The notes: a model not told the origin generated them from the letters alone. 64,000 nt of DNA from Symploca sp. SIO3C6 (GCA_010692425.1 JAAHHJ010000014.1:186001-250000), one strand, 5' to 3'. Shown: positions 26,102 to 36,311, numbered from the stretch's first letter. A program made the numbers and translations.

Positions 26102-27388
26102 ATGAAACCTGCTCTGACCAGATTCGGCACCTACATGTCCAAACTCACCGGTGTCCGGGCGATTATGAAAGATATTATTGAAACACTAAAAGCTGGTCAA
26201 GGGCAGGATTTTGTTAACTTGAGTGCAGGCAACCCAGTAATCTTACCAGAGGTAGAGCAACTCTGGCGGGATTGCACAGCACAATTACTGGCAAGTCCAG
26301 ATTATGGCGAAGTGGTTTGCCGCTACGGCTCGTCTCAGGGATATCAACCTTTAATTGAAGCCATTGCTCAGGACTTCAATCAACGCTATGGACTTTCCTT
26401 AAGCGATCGCAATATACTAATAACTCCTGGTTCTCAATCGATCTACTTCTATGCTGCCAATGCTTTTGGGGGCTACACTGCTAGCGGTAGTTTAAAGCAA
26501 ATTGTCTTGCCTTTGAGTCCCGACTATACCGGTTATGGTGGAGTCACCTTAACTCCAGAAGCTCTATGTACCTATAAACCAAGCTTAGAAATTGATCAGG
26601 CTCAACATCGCTTCAAGTATCGCCCTGACTTCAGCCAACTAAGTATTACAGAAGATACTGGTTGCGTTATCTTCTCTCGCCCTTGTAACCCCACAGGCAA
26701 TGTCCTTACAGATGAAGAAGTAAGGAAAATAGCAGCTTTGGCAGCAGCATTAGATGTGCCCGTGTTAATTGACTCAGCTTATGCACCGCCTTTCCCAGCC
26801 TTGAACTTCACTGAAATGACGCCTATATTTGGCAGTAATATCCTCCACTGCTTAAGCCTTTCCAAAGCAGGATTACCAGGAGAGCGCATTGGTGTAGCCA
26901 TTGGTGATCCTGAATTAGTAGGTATTTTGCAGTCATTTCAAACAAATATGTGTCTTCATTCCTCCCGCTATGGGCAAGCCATTGCTACCCAAGCGATTGC
27001 CTCAGGAGCACTTGCTGAAATCTCTATCAACATCATTCGCCCCCACTACCAACAAAAGTTTAAAGTTTTAGAGAATACCCTTGAACAATCAATGCCCAAA
27101 GATTTGCCCTGGTTTCTACATCGTGGTGAAGGAGCAATCTTTGCCTGGTTATGGTTACAGGATTTGCCGATTACAGACTGGGAGCTTTATCAACAGTTGA
27201 AGCAGGTAGGCGTAATTGTTGTTCCTGGAAGCCCATTTTTCCCAGGTTTACAGGAAGAATGGCCCCACAAACAGCAGTGCTTCCGCATTAGTTTAACGGC
27301 AACTAATGAAGAGATAGTAATCGCCATGCAGAGGCTAGCGAAAATGATAGAGCAAGTCTATAGCAATCACCAATTAGTTAATAGTTAA
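26102..27388 (+). CDS. avtA: Valine-pyruvate transaminase (AvtA), class I/II aminotransferase
   Basis: A 428-residue PLP-dependent aminotransferase. It matches AvtA in the opening MKPALTRFGTYMSKLTGVRA and VNLSAGNPVILPEVEQLW, and carries the PLP lysine in SLSKAGLPGERIG, preceded by the PLP-contact CNPTGNVLTDEE and IDSAYAPP segments. AvtA exchanges the amino group between L-valine and pyruvate, giving alanine and 2-ketoisovalerate, and so supplements branched-chain amino acid synthesis. ATG 26102 is chosen over TTG 26051. A perfect 11-bp hairpin 83 bp after the stop probably terminates transcription. It is a single gene. Confidence 0.88.
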   Translation: MKPALTRFGTYMSKLTGVRAIMKDIIETLKAGQGQDFVNLSAGNPVILPEVEQLWRDCTAQLLASPDYGEVVCRYGSSQGYQPLIEAIAQDFNQRYGLSLSDRNILITPGSQSIYFYAANAFGGYTASGSLKQIVLPLSPDYTGYGGVTLTPEALCTYKPSLEIDQAQHRFKYRPDFSQLSITEDTGCVIFSRPCNPTGNVLTDEEVRKIAALAAALDVPVLIDSAYAPPFPALNFTEMTPIFGSNILHCLSLSKAGLPGERIGVAIGDPELVGILQSFQTNMCLHSSRYGQAIATQAIASGALAEISINIIRPHYQQKFKVLENTLEQSMPKDLPWFLHRGEGAIFAWLWLQDLPITDWELYQQLKQVGVIVVPGSPFFPGLQEEWPHKQQCFRISLTATNEEIVIAMQRLAKMIEQVYSNHQLVNS

Positions 27389-27470
27389 AAATCAATTATC
27401 AATTATCCAGCCCCTCCACCATTAACAGGGAACCATGAACAATGAACAATAGACCTCTACAGAAAAGGAA

Positions 27471-27500
27471 TGTAGAGATGCTACATATCGCATCTCTACA
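27471..27500. terminator. Hairpin between convergent genes
   Basis: TGTAGAGATGC and GCATCTCTACA form a perfect 11-bp stem with an 8-base loop, lying between avtA (+) and the receiver gene (-). It may be a bidirectional terminator. The sequence also resembles a widespread cyanobacterial palindrome. Confidence 0.6.
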
Positions 27501-27570
27501 AGGGTTGGTAGATAACGCATATTTAAGACATATTTAATAAATATCTAGAGATGTCTAATGAGCATAAATT

Positions 27571-28170
27571 TCAAAAATCACCCATCAATCTCGATAAACT
27601 CTGAGCTGACTCGTAAATACATTCCGACATTTCTCTGATTTCATTTCTTTCTAAAGAATCTGATTGCTTGATGATCAGCTGCGAAAGATTGAGAATGCCA
27701 TTGAGAGGTGATCTTATTGCTTCTGGCATAGGTAAAGGGATGTTAGTGTGTAAATGAGCAGTTTTCTCCTGAGAAAACTGCTCAAGGGAAGCATTTTTTT
27801 TCAAGCGGACTGAAATGGCATTGAGCAATTCCGTTAAAGTGAAAGGCTTAGTAATATAGTCATCTGCTCCCATTTCCATACCCCGTCGCAAGTCAGCTTT
27901 ATCTGCCCTAGCGGTAAGAAAAATAAATGGAATCATCGCCGTAATTGGTTCTTGGCGCAGGGTATTCAAAACCTCAAAACCATCAGCTTTGGGCATCATC
28001 ACATCGCACAAAATTAAATCAGGTTGATGTTGTTGAGCAGCATCAATACCAGCAATACCATCAGCAGCTCCAAAAACCTCAAATTCTTCTGCTTCCAACA
28101 ATTCCATTAAATTTTCTCGTACTGATTCTTCATCTTCAATTACCAAAATTTTCTTCATTTCCATGTTCAT
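27571..28170 (-). CDS. Response regulator receiver with degenerate HisKA tail
   Basis: A 199-residue protein. Residues 6-125 are a receiver domain with the acidic pocket EDEE, phosphoacceptor D56 in LILCDVMMP, T86 in FLTARAD and K108 in YITKPF. Residues about 146-199 look like a histidine-kinase dimerisation helix pair (PEAIRSPLNGILNLSQLI, MSECIYESAQSLSRLMGDF), but the phosphate-accepting histidine of H-E-x-R-x-P is replaced by E150 and no ATPase domain follows. It may dimerise with the partner kinase without accepting phosphate. The ATG overlaps the stop of the upstream gene (ATGA type, 4 bp), so it is the third gene of a coupled operon. Confidence 0.85.
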   Translation of the reverse strand: MNMEMKKILVIEDEESVRENLMELLEAEEFEVFGAADGIAGIDAAQQHQPDLILCDVMMPKADGFEVLNTLRQEPITAMIPFIFLTARADKADLRRGMEMGADDYITKPFTLTELLNAISVRLKKNASLEQFSQEKTAHLHTNIPLPMPEAIRSPLNGILNLSQLIIKQSDSLERNEIREMSECIYESAQSLSRLMGDF

Positions 28171-29936
28171 CTTACCTTAGCCTCATGATCTTGTTTAGGA
28201 GAAAACTGTAAATTTTTACCACTAAATAGTAGTTTTTCAAACTCTTGGGGTGGCACTGGTTCACTGAAAAGATAGCCCTGCATCAGATCACAGTTATGGC
28301 GGCAAACAAAATTCAGTTCTGCTTCCGTTTCTACCCCTTCAGCAATCAGTTTTAACTCCAAAGTTTTCGCTATTTGTATAATAGCTTCTGTAATTGCAGC
28401 ATTGTGGGGATTAGCTGTAATATTACGGACAAAACAGCGGTCAATTTTTAAAATATCGAAAGGGAATTCTTGTAAATAACTTAAAGAGGAATACCCTGTA
28501 CCAAAATCATCAACAGCAATCTGCATCCCTAAAGACTTCAAAGTTTTCAACCTACGAATTGCTACCTCAGTATTTGAAACCAACATACTTTCAGTTAGCT
28601 CTAAGTCTATGTGCTGAGGGTGAAAACCAGTTTCCCTTAGAATTTGAAGAATCTTTTGGCTCAAATCAATTTGAGAAAATTGACGTCCTGAAAGATTAAC
28701 TGCCACCCTTAAACAATGAAAACCAGCATCCTGCCAGATTTTAGTTTGCTTGCAGGCTGCCTGCAATACCCATTCCCCAATCGGTATAATTAGACCAGTT
28801 TCTTCTGCTATGGGAATAAATTTATCTGGTTTAATGATGCCCCGTTGCGGATGGTGCCAGCGCAAGAGGGCTTCTGCACCAGAAATTTTTCCTGTCTTGA
28901 GATCAACTTGTGGTTGATAGTAAACTACAAGTTCTTCCCTTTCTAAGGCATGACGTAAGCTAGTTTCTAAGTTGAGATAATCTACAGAAATAATGTGAAA
29001 AGTTGCTGTATAAAACTGATATTGATTGCCCCCTTGCTGCTTAGCCTGTAACATCGCCTTCTTGGCATAACTTAGTAACTGTTGTAGTTCTATACTATCG
29101 CGGCGATAAAAAGCTAAACCAATGCTAGCGGTGATAAAGACTTCTTGAGCAGCAACCACAAAAATCTTGGAGATACTTGTTAAAATACTTTGAGCAACAT
29201 CAGCTGCATCTTTTTTGTGGTTTCTCTTTGCCAGGATAACAGTAAATTGATCAGCATTGATGCGAGCAACTATATCCTGATCATCAACACAAGCCTTAAG
29301 ACGAATAGCAACAGCTTTGAGCAAAGAGTCACCGAAGTCTGATCCTAGATTATCATTAATTTTGCTGAAGCGGTCTAAACCCACAAACAGAACTGCTAAA
29401 ACTTCTTGATAGTTATCATCTTGCGGTTGTACCTGTTTAAACAATTCTTGCAACGATAGTCGATTGGGAAGCTCAGTCAAGCTATCATGGTGTGCTAAGT
29501 AACTTAAACGGTCTTTAGCTTGCTGAATTTCGGTATTATAGTGTTCCTGCACAGCCTCTTGCTTTTTAAGTCGGCTAGCGATTGCCCCTAGTAATTCTGC
29601 CCTAGTAAATGGCTTAGTCAAATAATCATCTGCTCCTAATTCCATGCCCTGGCGAAAATCTACTTTCGCGGCTTTTGCAGTTAAGAAAATAAAAGGAATT
29701 GTCGCTAGGATAGAATCTTGTCGTAAAGTAGTAAGCACACCATAACCATCTAGTTCAGGCATCATTACATCACATAAAATCAGATCGGGCTGCTGTTGCT
29801 GGGCTAAATCGACACCTATACGACCATTTTCTGCGCCAAATACTTCCAAACCTTCAGAGTCTAGAAGTTCAAGAATATTTTCCCTGACAAACTCTTCGTC
29901 TTCTATTACTAAAATTTTTTTAATTTGTTTGAACAT
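28167..29936 (-). CDS. Receiver-GGDEF-EAL protein with degenerate GGDEF
   Basis: A 589-residue protein: receiver (about 1-125, DLILCDVMMPELDG, KPF), GGDEF domain (about 150-305) and EAL domain (about 325-575). The diguanylate cyclase signature is replaced by NADQF in RINADQFTVIL, so c-di-GMP synthesis is unlikely. The EAL site looks intact: EALLRWHHP, the ETGLIIPIGEW stretch and DDFGTGYSSLSYL, so it is predicted to hydrolyse c-di-GMP under control of phosphorylation. It starts 17 bp inside the kinase gene and overlaps the next receiver gene by 4 bp. Direct phosphorelay from the upstream kinase is the natural inference. Confidence 0.9.
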   Translation of the reverse strand: MFKQIKKILVIEDEEFVRENILELLDSEGLEVFGAENGRIGVDLAQQQQPDLILCDVMMPELDGYGVLTTLRQDSILATIPFIFLTAKAAKVDFRQGMELGADDYLTKPFTRAELLGAIASRLKKQEAVQEHYNTEIQQAKDRLSYLAHHDSLTELPNRLSLQELFKQVQPQDDNYQEVLAVLFVGLDRFSKINDNLGSDFGDSLLKAVAIRLKACVDDQDIVARINADQFTVILAKRNHKKDAADVAQSILTSISKIFVVAAQEVFITASIGLAFYRRDSIELQQLLSYAKKAMLQAKQQGGNQYQFYTATFHIISVDYLNLETSLRHALEREELVVYYQPQVDLKTGKISGAEALLRWHHPQRGIIKPDKFIPIAEETGLIIPIGEWVLQAACKQTKIWQDAGFHCLRVAVNLSGRQFSQIDLSQKILQILRETGFHPQHIDLELTESMLVSNTEVAIRRLKTLKSLGMQIAVDDFGTGYSSLSYLQEFPFDILKIDRCFVRNITANPHNAAITEAIIQIAKTLELKLIAEGVETEAELNFVCRHNCDLMQGYLFSEPVPPQEFEKLLFSGKNLQFSPKQDHEAKVR

Positions 29937-32697
29937 TTGCTTTATCAGTTGCTAGGGAGTTGTACATTGGCAGTGTGATTGTAAAAGTAGTTCCGAACCC
30001 TACTTCACTTTCCACCTCAATCTGACCTTTGTGGATATCTAAGCATTTTTTAACAATTGCTAATCCCAAACCAGTGCCAGCAATTGTCCCAACATTATTA
30101 GCGCGGTGGAAGCTTTCAAATAATAGTGGCAGATCCACCTTGGGAATACCAATGCCTCGATCAATAATTTTAAAAACAAGATTATTTTTCCGATAGCTGA
30201 GGGTTAACTCAACAGTACTACCACGAGGAGAATATTTAATCGCATTACCCAGTAAGTTCTCTAAAATTTGGCGCAGTATTTTTTCATCCAAGCAAGGTTG
30301 CTTTGTAGGAGCTAGGGAGTACTCTATTACTTCACTATCTTGTTGATCAAGACCTTCAATTTTAAAAATCAACTGATGCTGATTAGTATCATTAAATTGC
30401 AGTTCTTCAACTAAATCGCCGCAGAATCTTTCCAGATCCAGTGGCAGTGGATTCAGCTTGAGTTTGCCAGCTTCAGCTCTACCAATGATCAAGACATCAT
30501 TCAAGAGCTTAGTCATGTATTTGACCGAACTTTGAATGCGATACAAGTGAGTGAGTTTCTTCTCCTCTGTCCATTTGTAAGAGTAATGTTCTATTAATTC
30601 AGCTGAAGATTGAATTGTAGTCAGAGGAGTTCTAAACTCATGAGAAGTCATAGTAATAAAACGAGATTTGAGTTCTGTTAGTTCTTTTTCTCTAACTAAA
30701 GCCTTACGAATTTCTCCCTCTGCCTGCTTGCGCTGAATCATTAAACCTAATTCTGTTGAAGCGGAAATAAGTTCAATTAATCCTGCATCCTCTGGTCGAG
30801 TTTCAAACATATAAAAGACTAGGACAGCGAGGACAATATTATTAGCAATAACTGGAATTCCTAATCCTGCTTTTAGACCTATTTTCTGGGCAAGATTTGC
30901 TCGGAGATAAACATGATTAGACTCCCTCGAAACATCTGGCAACCACTCCGGCTGTTTTGATACCCAGACACGTCCAGGTAAATCACAGCCTGGAGCAAAT
31001 GTCAACTCCTCGCTGGCTTTTCTAAAGTTTCCCAAATTCTCAGTCTTACTAAACCAAGCCGGGCTGCATTCAAGAGTAGAGCCATCTGCCTTAGGAACCC
31101 AGGCTTCTCCTAAATCCCAACCAGTAGCTTCACATACTTTCTGTAGTGCCACAGAAAGAGCAGCATGAAAATCTTGAGACTGAAATAGTGCTTGCGTAAT
31201 TGAGTGTAAGAAACGTAACTGTTCTTCTGCTCGCTTACGTTCGGTAATATCTCTATCAATACCACGATAGCCGCAAAACTTCCCTAAGCGATCAAAAATT
31301 GGTACTCCACTGCCTTCAAGGATAACCAAATGACCATCTTTATGAAGATTTGTATTTTCCCAGCAGGTGAAGGGTTGTTGTGAAGCGACAAGTTCAGCAA
31401 AAATTTCAGCAACGTACTGACTGTTCTCGGGAGTTGCTAACTCAGAAGGAGTCTGACCAATAATTTCGTGAGGTTCATAACCCAATAAACTCGAAACTTT
31501 AGGACTAGCATAAGTATAGATGGCATTTTCATCCATCTCCCACACCCAATCACTACTAGTTTCAACTAAATTGCGAAAGCGCTCTTCACTCTGTCTTAAC
31601 TGCTCCTCTGCTCTTTGACGCTCAACAATTTCAGCTCTGAGGATGTGGTTGGCTTCCCTTAAAGCTGCTGTACGCTCCTCAACTCTTGCTTCTAAAGCAT
31701 CATTAGCCTGTTCTAACGTAATTCTTGCTTCTACGCGCTCGGTAATATTCTGCACGATCACGGCAGCCTCATCTGAGCCACTTTTAACAATGCGAGCCTC
31801 AAAGTGGCGAGATTTACCCTTGAGCCATAGCTGGCACTCAAAGCTTTGAATACTATTGCTTTCCAGGGCTAGCTCAACGTAGTGCCAAATCAGCCCTGCA
31901 ACCTGTTTAGGAAAAACTTGATGCACATGTTTATCAATGATCTCACTAGCAAGAATCGGCATCGTTTCCTCTTTAGCAGCTTTCCAGTCTACACAAATGC
32001 CATCCCGCCTGACGCGAAAAATTAAATCAGGAATGACTTCTAATAGAGCTTGGTTTCTAGCAATACTGGCTTTTAATTCTGACTGCGCACGGCAGCGTTT
32101 TTTGAGTTCAATTTGCCAGCGCTGCTCAAGTTCTGCTTGCTGAAGAGCAATCGCACAATGATCGGCAATTTCTCGCACAAAGGTAACTGCCTGGTGCATT
32201 AATTCCCAAGTTTGCTCACATTGATACAGTATGATCGCACCCAAGTATAACTGCTGATGCCAAAGTGGCACCATTAACATGGTGTACAGCTCACATTTAC
32301 GAGCTACATCTTGGAGTATGCTGGGCAAGTATTCCCACTCATCCTGGAGCATCACCAGCTCACCTTTGGTAAGCCGAGAGTGATAGTAATTGTAGAAGTC
32401 TGTGCAGGCGCTCTTTAGATGCGCCAAATCCTGCCTCTCTCCATTGGAGGTGATGGCTTCATTTACCCCAGAGGCTAACCCATACTGAGGCTGATGAGAT
32501 TGAAAAATCACACAGCCACTTACTTGCAAAACTTCCTGTAACTGACTAGCCGTAGTCTTGAGTACTTCCTCAAGCACTAGCTTGCCCTTTACCGCTTGGG
32601 CAATCTGGTTAATCATTGCCACCTGGATAGTTAATAGATAACACTCTGTATTCCACTGTCTATTGATCAAGTCGATAACTAAATGGTCTGGTGACAT
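29920..32697 (-). CDS. GAF-PAS-PAS-GAF sensor histidine kinase
   Basis: A 925-residue soluble kinase; ATG 32697 is preferred over TTG 32712. Domains in order: GAF (about 40-185), PAS (215-320), a coiled coil ending in VEERTAALREANHIL (330-370), PAS (373-487, FRNLVETSSDWVWEMDENAI), GAF (495-655), HisKA with H686 in MTSHEFRTPLT and HATPase with N box ENLLGNAIKYSP, DRGIGIP and GTGLGLAIVKK. No membrane segment is seen. PAS and GAF copies suggest sensing of light, redox or small ligands, but no chromophore cysteine is obvious. It is the first gene of a tightly overlapping operon with two receiver proteins. Confidence 0.9.
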   Translation of the reverse strand: MSPDHLVIDLINRQWNTECYLLTIQVAMINQIAQAVKGKLVLEEVLKTTASQLQEVLQVSGCVIFQSHQPQYGLASGVNEAITSNGERQDLAHLKSACTDFYNYYHSRLTKGELVMLQDEWEYLPSILQDVARKCELYTMLMVPLWHQQLYLGAIILYQCEQTWELMHQAVTFVREIADHCAIALQQAELEQRWQIELKKRCRAQSELKASIARNQALLEVIPDLIFRVRRDGICVDWKAAKEETMPILASEIIDKHVHQVFPKQVAGLIWHYVELALESNSIQSFECQLWLKGKSRHFEARIVKSGSDEAAVIVQNITERVEARITLEQANDALEARVEERTAALREANHILRAEIVERQRAEEQLRQSEERFRNLVETSSDWVWEMDENAIYTYASPKVSSLLGYEPHEIIGQTPSELATPENSQYVAEIFAELVASQQPFTCWENTNLHKDGHLVILEGSGVPIFDRLGKFCGYRGIDRDITERKRAEEQLRFLHSITQALFQSQDFHAALSVALQKVCEATGWDLGEAWVPKADGSTLECSPAWFSKTENLGNFRKASEELTFAPGCDLPGRVWVSKQPEWLPDVSRESNHVYLRANLAQKIGLKAGLGIPVIANNIVLAVLVFYMFETRPEDAGLIELISASTELGLMIQRKQAEGEIRKALVREKELTELKSRFITMTSHEFRTPLTTIQSSAELIEHYSYKWTEEKKLTHLYRIQSSVKYMTKLLNDVLIIGRAEAGKLKLNPLPLDLERFCGDLVEELQFNDTNQHQLIFKIEGLDQQDSEVIEYSLAPTKQPCLDEKILRQILENLLGNAIKYSPRGSTVELTLSYRKNNLVFKIIDRGIGIPKVDLPLLFESFHRANNVGTIAGTGLGLAIVKKCLDIHKGQIEVESEVGFGTTFTITLPMYNSLATDKANVQTN

Positions 32698-33208
32698 AGA
32701 CTTGCGTAGCAATTGATTTTGAAATAATGACCAGGCCCAAACCCTGTAAAAATCTCCCTGAAGTGACCTAAAACCTTGATCTCAGCCCAGCATGGTTGAT
32801 TGAGGCAAGTACATATCACCAATAACTACATAGGACTTACGCAAAACCATCTTGAAACCTTGATTTTTCGTAGTGGTAATTGATGAATTACCGCTACTTG
32901 AGACGTTTTTTGCATAAGTCCTGACTCAAGATAGTAATCAGCGCCATCAAGACGCTGTGCCAGTGGCGATCATGATTACAGAAAATAGAGCAATCTACAA
33001 CACCTCTCTCCAGCCTTCTCCTGTAAGGAGAGGGAGCAAGCTTTTTTACCCCCGCATTGGGAGGATTGAGGGGGGTAAATTCGACTTTGACAAGAGGTTT
33101 TGTGTTCTATAACTGCTCGATAATGCTTGTCAGGCTTTAACCTTGATCTGTTCCCTTAAATTGTTGCATAGCTATTTTGATTAGCCCTCGTGGAAATTAC
33201 GGAATCAT
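32698..33208. other. Intergenic region with MITE copy 2 and a direct-repeat relic
   Basis: It contains the 91-bp MITE at 32832-32922. Around 33000-33080 it has CTCTCTCC/AGGAGAGGGA and CCCCGCATTGGGAGG, of the kind often dispersed in cyanobacterial intergenic DNA. No coding region or RNA is seen. Confidence 0.6.
32832..32922. mobile_element. 91-bp MITE copy 2
   Basis: Same length and termini as copy 1 (AGGACTTACGCAAAA and TTTTGCATAAGTCCT), with internal GGTAATTGATGAATTACC. It differs from copy 1 at scattered positions. It is probably mobilised by a transposase with matching ends encoded elsewhere. Confidence 0.9.
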
Positions 33209-34249
33209 CTAAATTCTGGAAGCGCAAATTACGGCCCCGATTAATCCTACCTGAGGGTTCAAGATAACGTGTACAGGCACTTTTTCTAATAAGGGACTTA
33301 CTCTGCCTTTGTGACGGAAAACTCGTAGAAAACTACCTTCTTGTATTAATGGTAGAATTTTGGCAGCGATACCTCCAGCAATATAGAGACCACCATAGGG
33401 CAAGAGTTTCAGGGCAAGATTACCAGCCTCAGCACCGTAAGCTTCGACAAACATCTTCATAGTCTGTTGGCAGAGAAGATCACCTTGATCCATCGCAGCT
33501 TTAGCAATCGCTGCGGCAGGATCAATTCTATTTTCTTTATTAGCCGTTTCCTGATCACAATGTTTGACAATTTGCCCAATCTCCGGCGATTCTTGAGCAA
33601 GCTGTTGGTCTCTGAGAAATCGATAGATGGCGACTATCCCTTGACCAGAAACTACTCGTTCAACGGAAGTACGATCAATACCATAGTGGGAACGTAAGTA
33701 CTGCAGTAGTTGGAATTCCAACTCAGTGCGGGGAGCAAAGTCAGCATGACCACCTTCGGAGGGAAATACCTGATAATTTTCTTGCCCTCGGAGCAGAAAG
33801 CATTCTCCTAAGCCAGTACCAGCACCAATCACAGCAATGGGCGCACTCTCGGTTGGTGTTCCTGCTTGCAGAGTAGATAACTCTGTAGCCTCCAATCCGA
33901 GAATTCCGTAACCGACGGCGGCAAAATCATTGATCAAGCTAATTTTGGCAATTTTGAGGTCTTTTTCCAGGCGTCTAGCATCGAGGAACCAACTAAGATT
34001 AGTTAGTACACAAGTGTCATTGACTACAGGCCCTGCGATCGCTAAACAAGCTTTTTCGGGAATAATTACTTGATTAAGCTTTTGTTTGGCGGCAGACAAG
34101 AACTTCTGCACAATCGGCACCAAATCGGGGAAGTCGCGGCTAGGATAAATATCCTCATAGAGGTTTTGCCTTGAGCCTTGAGCTGAATACTCTACAAGTT
34201 GCAGAATAGTTTTAGTGCCGCCAATGTCTCCTGCCAGTATTAGTGTCAT
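33209..34249 (-). CDS. glk: Glucokinase
   Basis: A 346-residue sugar kinase phosphorylating glucose with ATP. The phosphate-binding loop LILAGDIGGTKT is at the very start if ATG 34249 is used; the GTG at 34270 would add seven unusual residues. Further features are DFAAVGYGI (substrate region), GAGTGLGECFLL and LYIAGGIAAK near the C-terminus, as in bacterial glucokinases of the GlcK/Glk type found in cyanobacteria. It allows growth on glucose and recycling of sugars from glycogen breakdown. The histidine phosphatase gene lies 40 bp upstream in the same direction, so they probably form an operon. Confidence 0.9.
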   Translation of the reverse strand: MTLILAGDIGGTKTILQLVEYSAQGSRQNLYEDIYPSRDFPDLVPIVQKFLSAAKQKLNQVIIPEKACLAIAGPVVNDTCVLTNLSWFLDARRLEKDLKIAKISLINDFAAVGYGILGLEATELSTLQAGTPTESAPIAVIGAGTGLGECFLLRGQENYQVFPSEGGHADFAPRTELEFQLLQYLRSHYGIDRTSVERVVSGQGIVAIYRFLRDQQLAQESPEIGQIVKHCDQETANKENRIDPAAAIAKAAMDQGDLLCQQTMKMFVEAYGAEAGNLALKLLPYGGLYIAGGIAAKILPLIQEGSFLRVFRHKGRVSPLLEKVPVHVILNPQVGLIGAVICASRI

Positions 34250-34289
34250 AAAGTATGCGATCGCTCCCACTAGTTCACTTAAAACGGAT

Positions 34290-34931
34290 TCACTTAAAAC
34301 GGATCACATCCTCAGTCTGACTAAGATGGGAAGTATCTCCGTTGATCTCCATTTCCCATTTTTGTCCCTTTCGTACCAATTTAATTAAGCAACAGAGGGA
34401 AGCTTTAATTTCTGGCATACCGCTAACTAGACCTCGGGCTGTACCAATAACTGAGGCTCCGTGACCAACAAGTAAAATATCTTCTGAGAACTGTGCTGTC
34501 AGAAATCTTGCTGTTTTGGCTGTACGCTCGACCACTTCCTCACTGCTTTCGGGGTAACTCGCCTTAACTAGGGAGCTATAACTGGGATCAATCCGAGGAA
34601 ATTGCCCTTGCAGGACTTGAGTCGATAGTCTTTCTGGCTCAACAGGCATCCATTCAGGGTTGAGCCATTCACTCAGACCAGACTCCAGCTTGATTGACAA
34701 ATCAAGGATATCTGCTACTATACTTGCCGTCTGCACTGTTCGCAAAAAGGGCGAGGCGAAGATTTGCTTAATACCAACACCAGCTAGACGTTGACCTAGT
34801 TGTTTGGCTTGTAGTACGCCATCTTCAGAAAGTGGTGGATCATAGGGTCGCTCTGCTGTGTTAAACCATTCGGGGTTGACAAAGTCAAGGCGATTTCCGT
34901 GTCTTGCAATCCAGAGGTTTTGAGTCATCAA
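34290..34931 (-). CDS. Histidine phosphatase family protein (phosphoglycerate mutase-like)
   Basis: A 213-residue protein with the catalytic RHG motif in LWIARHGNRLDF, the second histidine in ILLVGHGASV, and conserved PLSEDGVLQAKQLGQRL and SPFLRTVQTA, which define the phosphoglycerate-mutase-like superfamily. It probably dephosphorylates a small molecule, since the residues after RHG differ from true dPGM. There are two adjacent ATGs (34931 and 34928). It lies 40 bp upstream of glk in the same orientation and may act on a related sugar phosphate. Confidence 0.85.
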   Translation of the reverse strand: MMTQNLWIARHGNRLDFVNPEWFNTAERPYDPPLSEDGVLQAKQLGQRLAGVGIKQIFASPFLRTVQTASIVADILDLSIKLESGLSEWLNPEWMPVEPERLSTQVLQGQFPRIDPSYSSLVKASYPESSEEVVERTAKTARFLTAQFSEDILLVGHGASVIGTARGLVSGMPEIKASLCCLIKLVRKGQKWEMEINGDTSHLSQTEDVIRFK

Positions 34932-35351
34932 TTTTAGGCAAAGGGACTATTGATTTTTTCGTAATTGAGGTTCGATTCCCATTCAAACAGATTCTGACTC
35001 CTAGTCAGGATCTCCTGTATCCTTTTTCAAGGTTGATTCAGATTTAGCAGTCTCTGTTAAGATGATCAATGTTACAATACTTAATATTATGGCAGTCTAC
35101 CGCAAAATTTTTATCAACAGAAGAGTTATAAAAAGCGCTGGTAGATTTTGACCTTAGGTCTGCCAAATTTCCCATTTATGCCTATTTGAGTTGGTTACAA
35201 TACCTCTCCAGTTACCCTGTCAATACCTTGCTGCTTGCCAAACATAACTTGAAATTCTGTTCATGGAGAAGCAACCGCCAATATCCTTGACTCAACCGGG
35301 TATCAAAATCGGCATGTTTATTTGAAACCCATTAGTACCAGATCGAGCGCT
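34932..35351. other. Divergent intergenic region
   Basis: 420 bp between a leftward and a rightward gene. The region is AT-rich, with no repeats beyond short ones and no hairpin of note. It must contain the promoters of the phosphatase-glk operon and of the sigma factor gene, but I cannot place -10/-35 boxes with confidence. Confidence 0.4.
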
Positions 35352-36311
35352 ATGAAAACTGCTCAGACCTCTACAGACCTAGTTCGTACCTACCTGCGAG
35401 AAATTGGTCGTGTGCCTCTGCTGACCCATGAGCAGGAAATCCTCTATGGTAAACAGGTGCAAGGTCTAGTCGCCTTACAGCAAATTAAAGAGTCCCTATC
35501 ATCAGAGCTTGGTCATGAGCCAACCATCTCAGAATGGGCAAAAGCATCTTCACTAACAGAAACGCAATTGCAATCGACCATCGCTGCTGGCGAAGTAGCC
35601 AAGCGCAAAATGGTAGAAGCCAACTTGCGACTGGTGGTGGCGGTGGCCAAGAAGTACATCAAGCGTAATGTCGACTTGCTTGACTTAATTCAAGAAGGCA
35701 CAATTGGGATGCAGCGAGGAGTGGAAAAATTTGATCCCACTAAGGGCTATCGCTTTTCCACTTACGCCTACTGGTGGATTCGGCAAGCAATTACTCGAGC
35801 AATCGCTGACAAAGGACGTACAATTCGACTTCCTATCCATATTACCGAGAAACTCAACAAAATTAGAAAAGCCCAACGCCAACTGGCACAAAAGCTGGGA
35901 AGAGTGCCTAAAATTTCAGAGTTGGCTAAGGAATTAGATTTGAGTGAAAAGCAGGTGCGAGAGTATCTTGAAAAGGCTCGTCAACCTCTATCTTTGGATT
36001 TGCGAGTGGGAGACAACCAAGATACTGAATTAATTGAACTGCTTGAAGATACTGGTCAAACACCAGATGAATACGTTACCCAATCCTCAATGCGAGTTGA
36101 TTTAGAGAAGCTAATGGCAAATTTAACTCCTCAGCAACGGGAAGTGTTAGCGCTGCGTTTTGGTTTGCAAGATGGGCAACCTCTAACTTTATCTAAAATT
36201 GGTGAGCGCCTTAACCTCAGTCGTGAGCGAGTCAGGCAAATTGAGAGAGAAGCAATCTCTAAACTTCGCAGGAGCAAAGTTGATCTGCGCGAATATGTAG
36301 CAGTCAGTTGA
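35352..36311 (+). CDS. Group 2 sigma-70 factor, SigD/RpoD-like
   Basis: A 319-residue RNA polymerase sigma factor without region 1.1. Start ATG 35352 ([20 protein letters not shown]) is chosen over TTG 35322. Region 1.2 has [17 protein letters not shown]. Region 2 has [32 protein letters not shown] and the -10 recognition stretch [17 protein letters not shown]. Region 4.2 ends [20 protein letters not shown]. The length and the short C-terminus point to the stress or circadian-related group 2 sigmas, and the region 2 sequence suggests SigD, but group 2 members are too similar to name firmly. It would direct alternative transcription under light, carbon or redox stress. Confidence 0.92.
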   Translation: MKTAQTSTDLVRTYLREIGRVPLLTHEQEILYGKQVQGLVALQQIKESLSSELGHEPTISEWAKASSLTETQLQSTIAAGEVAKRKMVEANLRLVVAVAKKYIKRNVDLLDLIQEGTIGMQRGVEKFDPTKGYRFSTYAYWWIRQAITRAIADKGRTIRLPIHITEKLNKIRKAQRQLAQKLGRVPKISELAKELDLSEKQVREYLEKARQPLSLDLRVGDNQDTELIELLEDTGQTPDEYVTQSSMRVDLEKLMANLTPQQREVLALRFGLQDGQPLTLSKIGERLNLSRERVRQIEREAISKLRRSKVDLREYVAVS

